This document shows, piece after piece, positions 18,002 through 27,084 of a DNA stretch of 64,000 nucleotides (position 1 is its first letter; each line of letters opens with the position of its first letter). Position numbers and translations under genes: made by a program. This DNA is from an uncultured Verrucomicrobiae bacterium. GTDB lineage: Bacteria > Verrucomicrobiota > Verrucomicrobiia > JADLBR01 > CALLMV01. The stretch is taken from contig CALLMV010000023.1 in NCBI GenBank assembly GCA_938005615.1, forward strand, positions 1-64,000. Reading direction: 5' to 3'. The notes under the pieces are model-generated. The model made no database searches. It saw only the letters and a list, made by a program, of their open reading frames with translations, and had not been told where the DNA came from.

Positions 18002-19045
18002 TTATTTTTGAAGTGAGATGGCGTTGCGACATTTGCCCGTGGCAGCGTATTCGGAGATACCGCTGAGCGTTGTCTCTGCGATGTTGGAGATGGCTTCTTT
18101 GGTGAAGAATGCTTGGTGACCTGTGATGATGACGTTGGGGAAGGTGAGAAGTCGGGCGAGCATTTCGTCTTGCAGGATTTCGTTGGAGTGATCTTCGTAG
18201 AAGAGATCTGATTCTTCTTCGTACACATCAATGCCGAGGTGCCCGATTTTGCCGGATTTCAATCCGTCAATGACAGCGGCGGTGTCGAGCAGTGCACCTC
18301 GTGAGGTGTTGATGATCATGACTCCTTCCTTCATCTCTGCGATAGCACTTGAATCGATGAGGTGATGTGTGCCGGGGTTGTAGGGGCAGTGAAGCGAAAT
18401 GATGTCTGAACCGGTGAAGACGCCATTCAGTTCAGCGTATTCTACCCCGGCCTCCTGGAGGGGTTTGTTTGGTTGGGGGTCGTAAGCAATAACGCGACAG
18501 CCAAACCCAAGCATGATTTGAGAAAATGCCGAACCGATAGCGCCTGTGCCGATAACTCCGACGGTTTTGCCTTTGAGGTCGAAGCCCATGAGGCCGTCGA
18601 TAGAAAAGTTCATCTCACGTACGCGATTGTATGCGCGGTGAATGTTGCGGTTGAGGGCGAGGATTAAGCCGCAGGCGTGCTCTGCAACCGCATGAGGAGA
18701 GTAGGCGGGTACGCGAATAACAGTCAGATCGAGTTTGCTGGCCGTCTCCAAATCCACGTTATTGTAGCCGGCGCAGCGCAGAGCTATCAGGCGAGTGCCT
18801 GTGGCGGCGATTTTTAAGAGGACTGGGCCATCGAGAAAATCATGGACGAATACACAGACAGATTCGTAGCCGAAGGCCAGTGATGCTGTGGCAACAGAGA
18901 GGCGCGCTTCGAAGAAGGAAATCTGATGTCCGTACTTGTGGTTGGCTTGGAGGAATGATTCCTTGTCATAGGGGCGCGTGGAGAACATGGCGATTTTGAC
19001 GGATCGCACATTGGTAAAAGTTGGTGTTTTTATGGCAGTGGGCAT
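18002..19045 (-). CDS. ldhA: D-lactate dehydrogenase
   Basis: NADH-dependent reduction of pyruvate to D-lactate, a fermentative redox sink. 347 residues of the D-2-hydroxyacid dehydrogenase family and close to E. coli LdhA in the middle region (ALRCAGYNNVDL, VPAYSPHAVAEHA). NAD-binding motif VIGTGAIGSAF; catalytic Arg in NTSRGALLD, Glu in the YEEE region, His in TGHQAFFT. The N-terminus is about 15 residues longer than LdhA when the ATG at 19045 is used. Transcribed toward ffh. Confidence 0.94.
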   Translation of the reverse strand: MPTAIKTPTFTNVRSVKIAMFSTRPYDKESFLQANHKYGHQISFFEARLSVATASLAFGYESVCVFVHDFLDGPVLLKIAATGTRLIALRCAGYNNVDLETASKLDLTVIRVPAYSPHAVAEHACGLILALNRNIHRAYNRVREMNFSIDGLMGFDLKGKTVGVIGTGAIGSAFSQIMLGFGCRVIAYDPQPNKPLQEAGVEYAELNGVFTGSDIISLHCPYNPGTHHLIDSSAIAEMKEGVMIINTSRGALLDTAAVIDGLKSGKIGHLGIDVYEEESDLFYEDHSNEILQDEMLARLLTFPNVIITGHQAFFTKEAISNIAETTLSGISEYAATGKCRNAISLQK

Positions 19046-19133
19046 TCCAAAGAATTATGCACAAGCCGGGCCATACCGGAAGTGCGAATAAGTTTTCTGG
19101 AAAAGATGTTTGTTATACCTTAGTGCTATCGGC

Positions 19134-19688
19134 GTGACTTACCACGTACCTTTGAATACCACTGCGGGAGTGCTTGGCACTTGCCTTGTCCTGGCCAGTC
19201 TGCCTGGACTGCTGAAGCCTGGAATTGTGCGCGAATTTCTTCTGAAGCTGCCGCGTCACTTTACTGCAGGTGTGGTGGCAATTGTTATCTCTGCGGGCTG
19301 GGCCTTGTGGCTTTTGACGCGTGTTTTGGACTTGGGAGAGTTCACTCCTCAGCGAGGTTTGATGATTGGTGTTGTTGTGGCTCTGGCCGTTGCGACGGTG
19401 TCGTTCCTTCCCGATTATCTATTTGCGCGTGCTTGGGGGATTTTGCTTTTGCTAGGGACAGAAATTTTACTCAGTGCGGCGTTCACTTCAGATGCCGCTG
19501 CACGCATCGTGGTGGTGATAATCGCTTATGGATGGGCGACGAGCGGGATTATTTTTGTTGCTGCACCATTTACATTCCGGAATTTGCTAGAACGCTGGAA
19601 TTCTCACGATGGGATGACAAGAGTCTCTAGTGCAATCAATACGGCGATGGGTACCATACTGATAGTTTTATCAATCAGTCAGTTTTAA
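19134..19688 (+). CDS. Integral membrane protein, function unknown
   Basis: A protein of about 185-190 residues with five or six hydrophobic helices, for example AGVVAIVISAGWALWLL and GILLLLGTEILL. I know no family for it. The start is uncertain: a GTG at 19134 (TYHVPLNTTAG) seems natural; a TTG at 19110 would add 8 residues, and neither has a strong Shine-Dalgarno sequence. It stands alone on the plus strand between minus-strand genes; its 3' end faces the small lipoprotein gene. Confidence 0.65.
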   Translation: MTYHVPLNTTAGVLGTCLVLASLPGLLKPGIVREFLLKLPRHFTAGVVAIVISAGWALWLLTRVLDLGEFTPQRGLMIGVVVALAVATVSFLPDYLFARAWGILLLLGTEILLSAAFTSDAAARIVVVIIAYGWATSGIIFVAAPFTFRNLLERWNSHDGMTRVSSAINTAMGTILIVLSISQF

Positions 19689-19714
19689 AGGTTAGGTTTT
19701 TACAGTAACTAGGA

Positions 19715-19891
19715 TTATTGTCCCATCATGCCACCCATCATGCCGCCGCTTTCCCAACGTTCGGGACGATTCCAAGGAATTTGAGAGACATTTTCCTCAG
19801 TCACACGACGAGGTTGGTTGTTCGTGGCACAACTCGTCAGCTGAAACAATGCAGCAAGACTTAGCAAAGCCAGTAAAAGAATGCGAGGCAT
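19715..19891 (-). CDS. Very small lipoprotein (58 residues), function unknown
   Basis: Too short for the ORF track. It begins MPRILLLALLSLAALFQLTSC, a complete lipoprotein signal with lipobox LTSC, giving a mature chain of 38 residues that contains IPWNRPERWESGG and ends MMGGMMGQ. The Trp/Pro/Arg core suggests conserved function. It starts 11 bases after the stop of the coiled-coil gene (19903-20655), so they are likely co-transcribed. I recall similar tiny lipoproteins in Verrucomicrobiota but cannot confirm this here. Confidence 0.75.
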   Translation of the reverse strand: MPRILLLALLSLAALFQLTSCATNNQPRRVTEENVSQIPWNRPERWESGGMMGGMMGQ

Positions 19892-19902
19892 CTTTACGGC
19901 TA

Positions 19903-20655
19903 TTAGTTAGTGATCACTGTATCGCCAACCGCCGGAAGCGACTTGCCAAAGAGGCGTATGACATCGCCGAATGAGCGGCGGTTTTCAACCGTTGTCACCC
20001 GGACTTGGGCAATGGGCTGGTCACCACGGACGACTGTGACTTGGGAATTCTGTGCGATATCGTCATTTTGGCCGAGATTGAAGGTGATGAAGTTCCACTG
20101 TCCATCAACAGCAATGATGCGACCTTCCAAGCCGGGGGGATTAATGCCACTCGTAAGACGTGCAATACGTTTTTCGAGGTCTGCACGCGTCCGCTGTGCG
20201 GATGCTAGGGCGTCTTGGAGTCGCTCCTTGTCCGAACTGAGGGAGGTGATTTCGTCTCTCATGCGTTGGATTTCGGTGGCAAGGTCTTGACCGGAGACAC
20301 CACCAGCGGGGAGTTGGGCAAGCTGGGCTTTCATGTTGTCGAGTTCGTTTTTTGTAGTACGGAGTTCGGTCTCGAGGTTGGAGGCTTTATCGTTGGCAGC
20401 TCGAAGATCTCTTTCTGTGCTGTCGAGTTTGCTTTGGGTATCTGCGAGATCTTTGCGTGTGGTCTCCAAGGTGCTTGTAGTGGTTGCAAGCTTCTCCTCA
20501 GTATCCTTGAGTTTGTTTTGGGTGTTTTTTAGATTATTTTCAGTCGTGGCTAGGGTGGCTTCTGTATCTTTGAGTTTGGTAGACGTCTGGAAGGCCAACA
20601 CGACAACGATTATTGAAATGACTGCTGCTGCGATAGAGGCAATTTTTGTGGGCAT
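19903..20655 (-). CDS. Exported or membrane-anchored coiled-coil protein, function unknown
   Basis: 250 residues. The N-terminus holds one hydrophobic helix (IASIAAAVISIIVVVLAFQ), followed by about 140 residues of heptad-rich coiled coil with internally repeated phrases such as LKDTEATLATTENNLKNT. The C-terminal 75 residues form a compact beta-type domain (RIIAVDGQWNFITFNLGQND ... VTVVRGDQPIAQVRV) that resembles the small C-terminal beta domains of flagellar-assembly or peptidoglycan-associated proteins; this is a resemblance only. A tiny lipoprotein gene follows at once, so the pair may act together in the periplasm. Confidence 0.75.
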   Translation of the reverse strand: MPTKIASIAAAVISIIVVVLAFQTSTKLKDTEATLATTENNLKNTQNKLKDTEEKLATTTSTLETTRKDLADTQSKLDSTERDLRAANDKASNLETELRTTKNELDNMKAQLAQLPAGGVSGQDLATEIQRMRDEITSLSSDKERLQDALASAQRTRADLEKRIARLTSGINPPGLEGRIIAVDGQWNFITFNLGQNDDIAQNSQVTVVRGDQPIAQVRVTTVENRRSFGDVIRLFGKSLPAVGDTVITN

Positions 20656-20760
20656 AGTTTTATCCTTTAGGCTAAGTTTGAAGAAACAAATTCGCTTATG
20701 TCAACAATGATTATGATTTGTTTCATAATTGTTACTTTTGGTGCTCGAAAGCGGCGTCTC

Positions 20761-22221
20761 TTAGCGGGATTGAAGAGAAGCAGGCGGACCTGTGACGCCG
20801 GAGAGGCCCAAAGGTATGATGGTGATGTGATTTGCCTCGGGTAGTATGATTTGGGTGGTATCTTGATAATGGCGAACGAGCCTTGCCCGCCCGTCGCGAA
20901 TGATGACAAACCAGCGAACGGAGGTACGCGAGCTGGGTTGGATAGTCACTTCGACACCTTGAGCAAGGTGTCTGGCCCGAATTTTTGGGCGTTCTGGGCG
21001 CTCACCTTTACTTAGCCAGGGCGTGGGTGGAACAGTAGCAAAATTTCTGTATGGCCCGTTACGAAGCGTTTCGCGGATACCGCCTTTGTTTTGCCTCAGA
21101 GGTGTCCAATGCCAAAGGAGATGGCCCGAGGAAGTGGGAAGGTGGGTTGTAGTACTGATTTGTTCTGCGATGTGTGCAGCGTTGCGGTCGCGCCCAATCC
21201 TGTCTATTGCCAGGCCTGGCCAGAGGTGTTTTCGACGCACGTTTTCTGAACTCCACCAGCGCAAAAGGGTGTCGTAGTCTTGTGCTCCGCCTCTTGGCCA
21301 GTAGAGCTGGGGAGAAAAGTAGTCTAACCAACCTTCCCGTAGCCAGCGCCGGGAATCTGCGGAGAGATCTACGTAAGCATCAAGGCCAGCTTCGATTTGA
21401 GCGGGTACACCAGGTCGCCAGATTCCAAACGGACTAATGCCGACTTTGACCCAGGGTTTAACGCGTTGGACAGCAGGTTTTAGTCGCATGATAAAGTCGT
21501 TCACGTTGAGGCGGCGCCATTCCTCGCGCTGCGTTCCTCTTCCGTGTATTCTCCATGTTTCCGTATCAGGGAAAGGCGTTGTCTTACCACGGTTTTTTAA
21601 AGGATATGGGTAGAAATAATCATCCAAGTGTATGCCATCCACATCGTAGTTGCGCACGACTTCCACGATTGATTCAATCACCCAGTCGCGCACGGCGGGA
21701 ATACCCGGATCCATCCAGGAAAGTCCCCCATAGCGCCTCACCCACTCTGGTCTTCTTTGGGTAACGTGCTGCTCATTTGGGGGGCCTGATGAGCTGACTC
21801 GCGCCCGGAAAGGGTTAAACCACGCGTGGAGTTGAAGGCCCGCAGCGTGTGCCTCGCGAATTGCAAATGCAAGTGGATCATACCCCGGATTAACACCTTG
21901 GCGACCGCTGAGATATTCTGACCAAGGTTCGCGAGACGAACGGTACAACGCGTCGGCAGTTGGTCTCACCTGAAGGATGATCGCGTTAAAACCCGTGTCT
22001 GCTGCTACACGAACGATGTTTCGAAATTCTTCCCGCTGCTGGTCTGCGCTTAATCCTGGCTGCGAAGGCCAGTCCAAGTTGTAAACCGTGGCTACCCACA
22101 GCCCACGAAACTCTTCTCGGGGCGGTTGTTGGTGATTGTTGGTATCAAAAAACTTTTGGGCACTGAGACTGTTAGTGATGCTTATTAAAGCCAAAACTGT
22201 CCAGCATCTAGAGATATTCAT
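20761..22221 (-). CDS. Secreted glycoside-hydrolase-like protein (GHL10 / DUF187 family)
   Basis: About 486 residues from the ATG at 22221, which yields a signal peptide (MNISRCWTVLALISITNSLSAQ). The family signature EEFRGLWVATVYNLDWPS opens a TIM-barrel domain, with DTGFNAIILQVRPTADALY and GLQLHAWFNPFRAR typical of GHL10; a C-terminal beta domain follows. The E. coli relative DigH cleaves stripped peptidoglycan glycans, so an envelope role is plausible. The ORF track extends upstream into folD, but the ATG overlaps the folD stop as ATGA, indicating translational coupling. Confidence 0.9.
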   Translation of the reverse strand: MNISRCWTVLALISITNSLSAQKFFDTNNHQQPPREEFRGLWVATVYNLDWPSQPGLSADQQREEFRNIVRVAADTGFNAIILQVRPTADALYRSSREPWSEYLSGRQGVNPGYDPLAFAIREAHAAGLQLHAWFNPFRARVSSSGPPNEQHVTQRRPEWVRRYGGLSWMDPGIPAVRDWVIESIVEVVRNYDVDGIHLDDYFYPYPLKNRGKTTPFPDTETWRIHGRGTQREEWRRLNVNDFIMRLKPAVQRVKPWVKVGISPFGIWRPGVPAQIEAGLDAYVDLSADSRRWLREGWLDYFSPQLYWPRGGAQDYDTLLRWWSSENVRRKHLWPGLAIDRIGRDRNAAHIAEQISTTTHLPTSSGHLLWHWTPLRQNKGGIRETLRNGPYRNFATVPPTPWLSKGERPERPKIRARHLAQGVEVTIQPSSRTSVRWFVIIRDGRARLVRHYQDTTQIILPEANHITIIPLGLSGVTGPPASLQSR

Positions 22222-23114
22222 AAGCGACCTGAAGCGACTGAATTCTCTGCCGCCTTGATGGTGTTGGCCATGAGCATAGCGATTGTCATCGGCCCGACAC
22301 CGCCCGGATTGGGTGTTATTGCACCAGCGACTGTTCGTACTTCTTCCTGGCACACATCACCGACCAAACGGTAACCGCGTGGACAGCTTTGATCCTCTAC
22401 ACGGTTCACACCAACATCGACAACCGTAGCACCCGGTCTCACCATATCAGCTCGTACGAACTCCGCCTGTCCCATCGCCGCCACAAGGATGTCCGCCCGA
22501 CGGCAATGTTCTGGCACTCCGCGGCTGCGTGAATGCACTAGAGTCACAGTGGCATCTGCCTCTTTTGATTTTTGGCACAACATGGCTGCCAGCGGTTTGC
22601 CCACGATATTTCCCCGCCCTAGTATGACAACATCCGCCCCTTGTATGGGTACTCCACAACGTACTAACAACTCTACGATTCCTGCAGGCGTGCATGGTCG
22701 GAAACCGCAGGCGTCTCCGAGCAAAAGCTTCCCCATATTTTCGGGATGGAAGCCGTCGACATCCTTACTTGGGTCCACACTGGCGAAGACCCGCTGCTCG
22801 CAAATATGCCTAGGTAACGGAGCCTGCACCAAGATTCCGTGCACTGACGCATCCTCGTTCAGAGTCGCTAACAGGGAGATCAGGTCCCTCTCGCTCGTGG
22901 AATTTTTCAAGACGATGGTCCGAGAGCTAATACCTAATTCTTTCGCTTTTTTTTCCTTCATCTCGACGTAAGCTCGTGATGCTGGGTCCTCCCCCACACG
23001 CACAAAAACCAAGCCCGGCACAACTCCGTTAGCTGACAAAAGCGAAATACGCTCGCGCGTCTCAGCGTGAATTTGATCGGCCACTAACTTCCCATTAAGC
23101 ACAACAGCAGACAT
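22218..23114 (-). CDS. folD: Methylenetetrahydrofolate dehydrogenase / methenyltetrahydrofolate cyclohydrolase
   Basis: Bifunctional enzyme interconverting methylene-, methenyl- and formyl-tetrahydrofolate. About 298 residues. Family marks: SRAYVEMKEKKAKELG with the active-site Lys, GILVQAPLPRH, KDVDGFHPENMGKL, the NADP-binding VILGRGNIVGKPLA and the C-terminal TPNPGGVGPMTIAML. The ATG at 23114 (MSAVVLNGK) is preferred over a TTG two codons upstream. It overlaps the GHL10 gene by 4 bases, an odd functional pairing. Confidence 0.97.
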   Translation of the reverse strand: MSAVVLNGKLVADQIHAETRERISLLSANGVVPGLVFVRVGEDPASRAYVEMKEKKAKELGISSRTIVLKNSTSERDLISLLATLNEDASVHGILVQAPLPRHICEQRVFASVDPSKDVDGFHPENMGKLLLGDACGFRPCTPAGIVELLVRCGVPIQGADVVILGRGNIVGKPLAAMLCQKSKEADATVTLVHSRSRGVPEHCRRADILVAAMGQAEFVRADMVRPGATVVDVGVNRVEDQSCPRGYRLVGDVCQEEVRTVAGAITPNPGGVGPMTIAMLMANTIKAAENSVASGRL

Positions 23115-23178
23115 CGCCAAGAACTATGCAGAAACCACGCGCTGCGCCAACACATCAAACTCGTCGCTGGCCAGTAAA

Positions 23179-24297
23179 TCATGATCGTGATGACCTCCAA
23201 AAAAGGTACACACCCAAACTTTGGAAAACCAAATTTGGCGACCAGATCAACAGCTCCGGAAAGATCGCCCCGTGTTCCTTAAAGCTTTCCGCAAACACGA
23301 TCAGAAAGTAATAACCAAACGAAATTGCAAAGCTTAATGCAAAGCCCACGCTTGTCTCTCTCCTGTGCGAGTGCACCGCCAGCGGGATTCCCACAAGCGC
23401 CAGAGTTAAAGGTCCAAGCGAAGCAGCCACGCGCTTTTGAATCTCTGTCAACATCGGTGCAAAGTTAAAATTATCCGCTGCTGTTCTGCCCAAAAACACA
23501 CGCCCGATCAACTCATCTAACCGAAGCGAGGAAAGACCGCGTCGCTCCTCCATCTGATCTCGCAAAGGCTCGAGCGGTATGCGCACCGGTGCCTCCTCAA
23601 AGCGTGTGCCTGCGTTTATCAAAGTCACATCCCGAGGCTGGTTCTTGTCGCGTTCATCCACGCGCACTCCGTGCAGACTCAAAAGGATACCCTCCCCGGA
23701 TGCATCCGCCTCTACGACGGCCCGCAGTGCCCTCAGAGAACGCACCACTCTATCATCGGGGCCTAACTCCCACACATGAACATTTCTCAAGTGCGGCCCT
23801 TGTTTTTCCTCCACCCAGATACGCAAACCCGGGAACACACTCAACACCTGCCCTGGCTCGAACATTGCCGTGGGTGTTCGCTCTGCTAGCGTCAAACCCA
23901 TAAGCCGCAATCTTGCATCTGCCCACGGCGCCACCGTCGTGCTCATCAAGAGGCAGATCCCGCTTGCGCCAGCTGCTGTCAGCACCACGGGTGCCGTCAA
24001 CCATGCCAGAGAGATCCCCGCTGCACGAGCCGCCACCAACTCGCTGTCCGAACTCATGCGGCCCAGAGCGATCATGATCCCCGTCAACAAACTCCAAGGA
24101 ATAGTGAAAATTAGCGAAAACGGAATCAGCAGCAGAAAAATCTCCAGCATGTACCATAGTGGTACTTCACTGCTAACTAGCAGGTGGAAAAACCGTGTCA
24201 TCACATTACCCACCACCAGTACAAAAGTCAGCAAGCCCAGTGTGATTCCAGCTGTGCGCAACACCGAACTCAACAAATACCAGCGGAGAATCGCCAT
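23179..24297 (-). CDS. LptF/LptG family LPS export permease
   Basis: Inner-membrane permease subunit of the Lpt system that extracts lipopolysaccharide and passes it to the periplasmic bridge. About 372 residues with the YjgP/YjgQ layout: N-terminal helices, a conserved LLLIPFSLIFTIPWSLLTG segment, GRMSSDSELVAARAAG, a periplasmic beta-jellyroll (about residues 130-270) and C-terminal helices (LGPLTLALVGIPLAV). The start is the ATG at 24297 (MAILRWYLLSS). A partner permease gene is not adjacent, so LptF and LptG cannot be distinguished. folD lies about 65 bases downstream on the same strand. Confidence 0.92.
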   Translation of the reverse strand: MAILRWYLLSSVLRTAGITLGLLTFVLVVGNVMTRFFHLLVSSEVPLWYMLEIFLLLIPFSLIFTIPWSLLTGIMIALGRMSSDSELVAARAAGISLAWLTAPVVLTAAGASGICLLMSTTVAPWADARLRLMGLTLAERTPTAMFEPGQVLSVFPGLRIWVEEKQGPHLRNVHVWELGPDDRVVRSLRALRAVVEADASGEGILLSLHGVRVDERDKNQPRDVTLINAGTRFEEAPVRIPLEPLRDQMEERRGLSSLRLDELIGRVFLGRTAADNFNFAPMLTEIQKRVAASLGPLTLALVGIPLAVHSHRRETSVGFALSFAISFGYYFLIVFAESFKEHGAIFPELLIWSPNLVFQSLGVYLFWRSSRS

Positions 24298-24505
24298 CAG
24301 CAAGGATACAGCCCCACGAGCCACAATATCAACACATCAACAGGTACATCGCACCAAAAATTTAATTTTGTAGCAAATAAGCACAGCAACATTAAAACAT
24401 TAAAATATTGTAATGTAATAATGTATTACCAGGATACATTACACACATCAAACAAAGTCCACTCCTCGCTTGCCCGAGCAGTTGGTGTGATGCATAACAC
24501 CGTGC

Positions 24506-25447
24506 ATGCCTAGAACACTCGTCACCGGTGCCGCAGGATTCCTCGGTTCACACCTCTGCGAACGCCTCCTGGCCGAGGGCCACGAAGTCATCGCCATGGA
24601 CAACCTCCTCACCGGAAACATCGACAACATCGCCCACCTTTACGACCGCGAACAATTCAAATACATCAAGCACAACGTCACCGAATACATCTTCTACCCT
24701 GGCCCGCTCGACTACATCTTCCACTTCGCCTCCCCCGCCAGCCCCATTGATTACCTTGAGCACCCCATCCCCACGCTCAAAGTCGGCGCCCTCGGCACGC
24801 ACAACGCCCTGGGCCTGGCACACGCCAAGAAGGCCAAGTTCCTCCTCGCCTCCACCTCCGAGGTGTATGGCGATCCGCTCGTGCACCCGCAACGAGAAGA
24901 CTACTGGGGCAATGTGAACCCGATCGGCCCGCGCGGCGTTTACGACGAAGCCAAGCGCTTTGCCGAAGCCATCACCATGGCCTACCATCGCAGCCACGGC
25001 CTGCGCACCCACATCGTGCGCATCTTTAACACCTACGGGCCTCGCATGAGGCTGCGCGACGGGCGTGTCGTCCCCGCCTTCATTGGGCAGGCCCTACGAG
25101 GTGAAGACTTGACCGTGTTTGGTGACGGTAAACAAACGCGCAGCTTCTGCTACGTGAGTGACCTGATTGATGGCATCTATCGCCTCTCGCAGAGCGACTA
25201 CCACGAGCCGGTGAACATCGGCGACCCGACGGAACTCACCGTGCTACAATTTGCCGAAGAAATCCTCAGGCTCACCGGGTCAAAATCCAAAATCGTCCAC
25301 AAACCCCTGCCTGTGGACGATCCCAAGCAACGCCGGCCCGACATCTCCCTGGCCAAGCGCGTTTTGGGCTGGGAGCCGCGCGTCCCGCTCTCTGAAGGCC
25401 TGGGCAAGACAATTGAGTATTTCAAGACCAAGGTGGGCGGAAGCTGA
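24506..25447 (+). CDS. UDP-glucuronate decarboxylase (UDP-xylose synthase)
   Basis: NAD-dependent extended-SDR enzyme that decarboxylates UDP-glucuronate to UDP-xylose for glycans. 313 residues: Rossmann motif [36 protein letters not shown], the catalytic Tyr-Lys in YDEAKRFAE, and FNTYGPRM. The match to the UXS family is strong along the full length, including [11 protein letters not shown]. The start ATG is at 24506. It is isolated by AT-rich gaps on both sides and has C-ending codons. The xylosyltransferases it would serve are not evident here. Confidence 0.93.
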   Translation: MPRTLVTGAAGFLGSHLCERLLAEGHEVIAMDNLLTGNIDNIAHLYDREQFKYIKHNVTEYIFYPGPLDYIFHFASPASPIDYLEHPIPTLKVGALGTHNALGLAHAKKAKFLLASTSEVYGDPLVHPQREDYWGNVNPIGPRGVYDEAKRFAEAITMAYHRSHGLRTHIVRIFNTYGPRMRLRDGRVVPAFIGQALRGEDLTVFGDGKQTRSFCYVSDLIDGIYRLSQSDYHEPVNIGDPTELTVLQFAEEILRLTGSKSKIVHKPLPVDDPKQRRPDISLAKRVLGWEPRVPLSEGLGKTIEYFKTKVGGS

Positions 25448-25769
25448 TCCGGATCTAATCACTGTAAAACGTGGAACTTGAAGGCGTGTTATTAATATCG
25501 TTGCTGGCCTGCCGGGAGCTGCAGATTTAGATTGTCTTTAAAAATTACTATATAAGAATCTTTTAATATTGAGTAATTAAATTTTTAAAACTCAGTAATG
25601 CGTTTCGATAAAAAATCAGAAAACTATTGAATTAAGTATTGAATTAAAATATTGTAATATTGATATATATTGATATGTTTTAATATTATTAGCAGCAAAT
25701 CGATATCTGTTCCCGGGATAAGAATTTCCTCGCTCACAGTGCTAAGCAAGAGGGAGTGGCCGCTGCGTG
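25448..25769. other. AT-rich intergenic region with repeat motif
   Basis: 322 bases between two 3' ends with no gene seen. It contains AATATTGTAATATTGATATA (25648 onward) followed by ATATTGATATG, the longest copy of an AT-rich motif found in several gaps of the window. Confidence 0.6.
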
Positions 25770-27017
25770 TTATTTACGCCCAAGCAGGACCTTCGCCTCG
25801 TAGTTTTTAATGTGTTCCGGAAGTTCGATATCTGTGGGCATATTGTGCCTGCGGCAAAACTCTTCCCAAACTGCCGACCAGGGGAGGCTTTTAGCGGCTT
25901 CATGCAGCATGAGGCGGGTGGTGTAGTCGCCTGCTGCCTCGGCGGTGCGGAGGCGATCACGGGGCTCAAGCAGCGCGATGAGGAGTGCTTTTCTTGCAGC
26001 TCGAGCGCCGATTACCCATGCGGCGATCCGGTTGATGGAGGCATCAAAATAATCCAGGCCGATGTGGACGCGATCTAGAGCGGCGCAGCGGACAATTTCT
26101 CGCATAATGTCGATCGTGGGATCATCGAGTAGCACGACATGGTCGCTGTCCCAACGAATTCCTCGGGAAACATGGAGCAGCAGTCGCGGCAGGAAAAGCA
26201 GGGCAGAGGAGATTTTATCGGCCAGACTTTCCGTGGGGTGAAAGTGGCCCGCATCGAGACAGAGTGTGATCTGTTTCTGGACAGCGTAGGATAGGTAGAA
26301 TTCATGACTGCCAGCTACGTAGCTTTCCGAGCCGATGCCAAAGAGTTTGCTTTCCACGGCATCAATGTTGTACGTGTTGTCGCAAGGGGCGGCGAGGATT
26401 TGATCGAGGCTGTCACGCAGCCTCGCCCGGAAGCTCAGGCGGTCTGCAGGCAGGTCCTTCATGCCATCGGGTATCCAGATGTTGGTGATGCAGGGGTTGG
26501 CGAGCGCACGGCCGATATGTTCACCGATCTGGCGGCACTGGATGCAGTGGCGGATCCAAAATTCGCGGATTTTGCGCTCGGGGTGGGTGAGGGTGAGTCC
26601 GCTGGCGGCGTTGGGATGAGCAAAACAAGTGGGGTTGAAGTCCATGCCCAGAGACCGTTCTGAGCACCAGGAAATCCAGCTCGCGAAGTGTTCTGGGCCT
26701 ATGGCGTCGCGCTCCACCCGCCCGGAGGAGAAGTCGCCATAGATGGCGTGAAGATTCAGGCGATGGGCTCCTGGGAGCAAAGCCAACGCGGCATCCAAGT
26801 CGGCGCGCAGTTCTGAGATGTCACGTGCGCGGCCCGGGTAGTTGCCCGTGACAGCTAAGCCCGAACCGGAGATGTCACCGCTTCGTTCGAACCCCCTCAC
26901 ATCATCGCCTTGCCAGCAATGGAGGGCGATGGGCGTGCGAGCGAGTGTGGTAAGTGCAGATTCGACATCTACGCCTAGGGAGGTGTAGGTTCTTATGGCA
27001 AAGTCAAAAGATGTCAT
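25770..27017 (-). CDS. rhaA: L-rhamnose isomerase
   Basis: Isomerises L-rhamnose to L-rhamnulose, the first step of rhamnose catabolism. 415 residues, collinear with E. coli RhaA. Conserved segments include LHCWQGDDVRGFE, TGNYPGRARD, NIWIPDGMKD, HIDAVESKLFGIG-like (here NIDAVESKLFGIG), LCLDAGHFHPTE and RWDSDHVVLLDD, which supply the metal ligands. No rhamnulokinase or aldolase is next to it, so the rest of the pathway must lie elsewhere. The SDR gene is about 65 bases upstream on the same strand. Confidence 0.97.
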   Translation of the reverse strand: MTSFDFAIRTYTSLGVDVESALTTLARTPIALHCWQGDDVRGFERSGDISGSGLAVTGNYPGRARDISELRADLDAALALLPGAHRLNLHAIYGDFSSGRVERDAIGPEHFASWISWCSERSLGMDFNPTCFAHPNAASGLTLTHPERKIREFWIRHCIQCRQIGEHIGRALANPCITNIWIPDGMKDLPADRLSFRARLRDSLDQILAAPCDNTYNIDAVESKLFGIGSESYVAGSHEFYLSYAVQKQITLCLDAGHFHPTESLADKISSALLFLPRLLLHVSRGIRWDSDHVVLLDDPTIDIMREIVRCAALDRVHIGLDYFDASINRIAAWVIGARAARKALLIALLEPRDRLRTAEAAGDYTTRLMLHEAAKSLPWSAVWEEFCRRHNMPTDIELPEHIKNYEAKVLLGRK

Positions 27018-27084
27018 CTGTGTATTATTATAATTTATTGGGTAGTGTCAGTAACAAATTTCATGTCTGGCGGGGTTTTATTTG

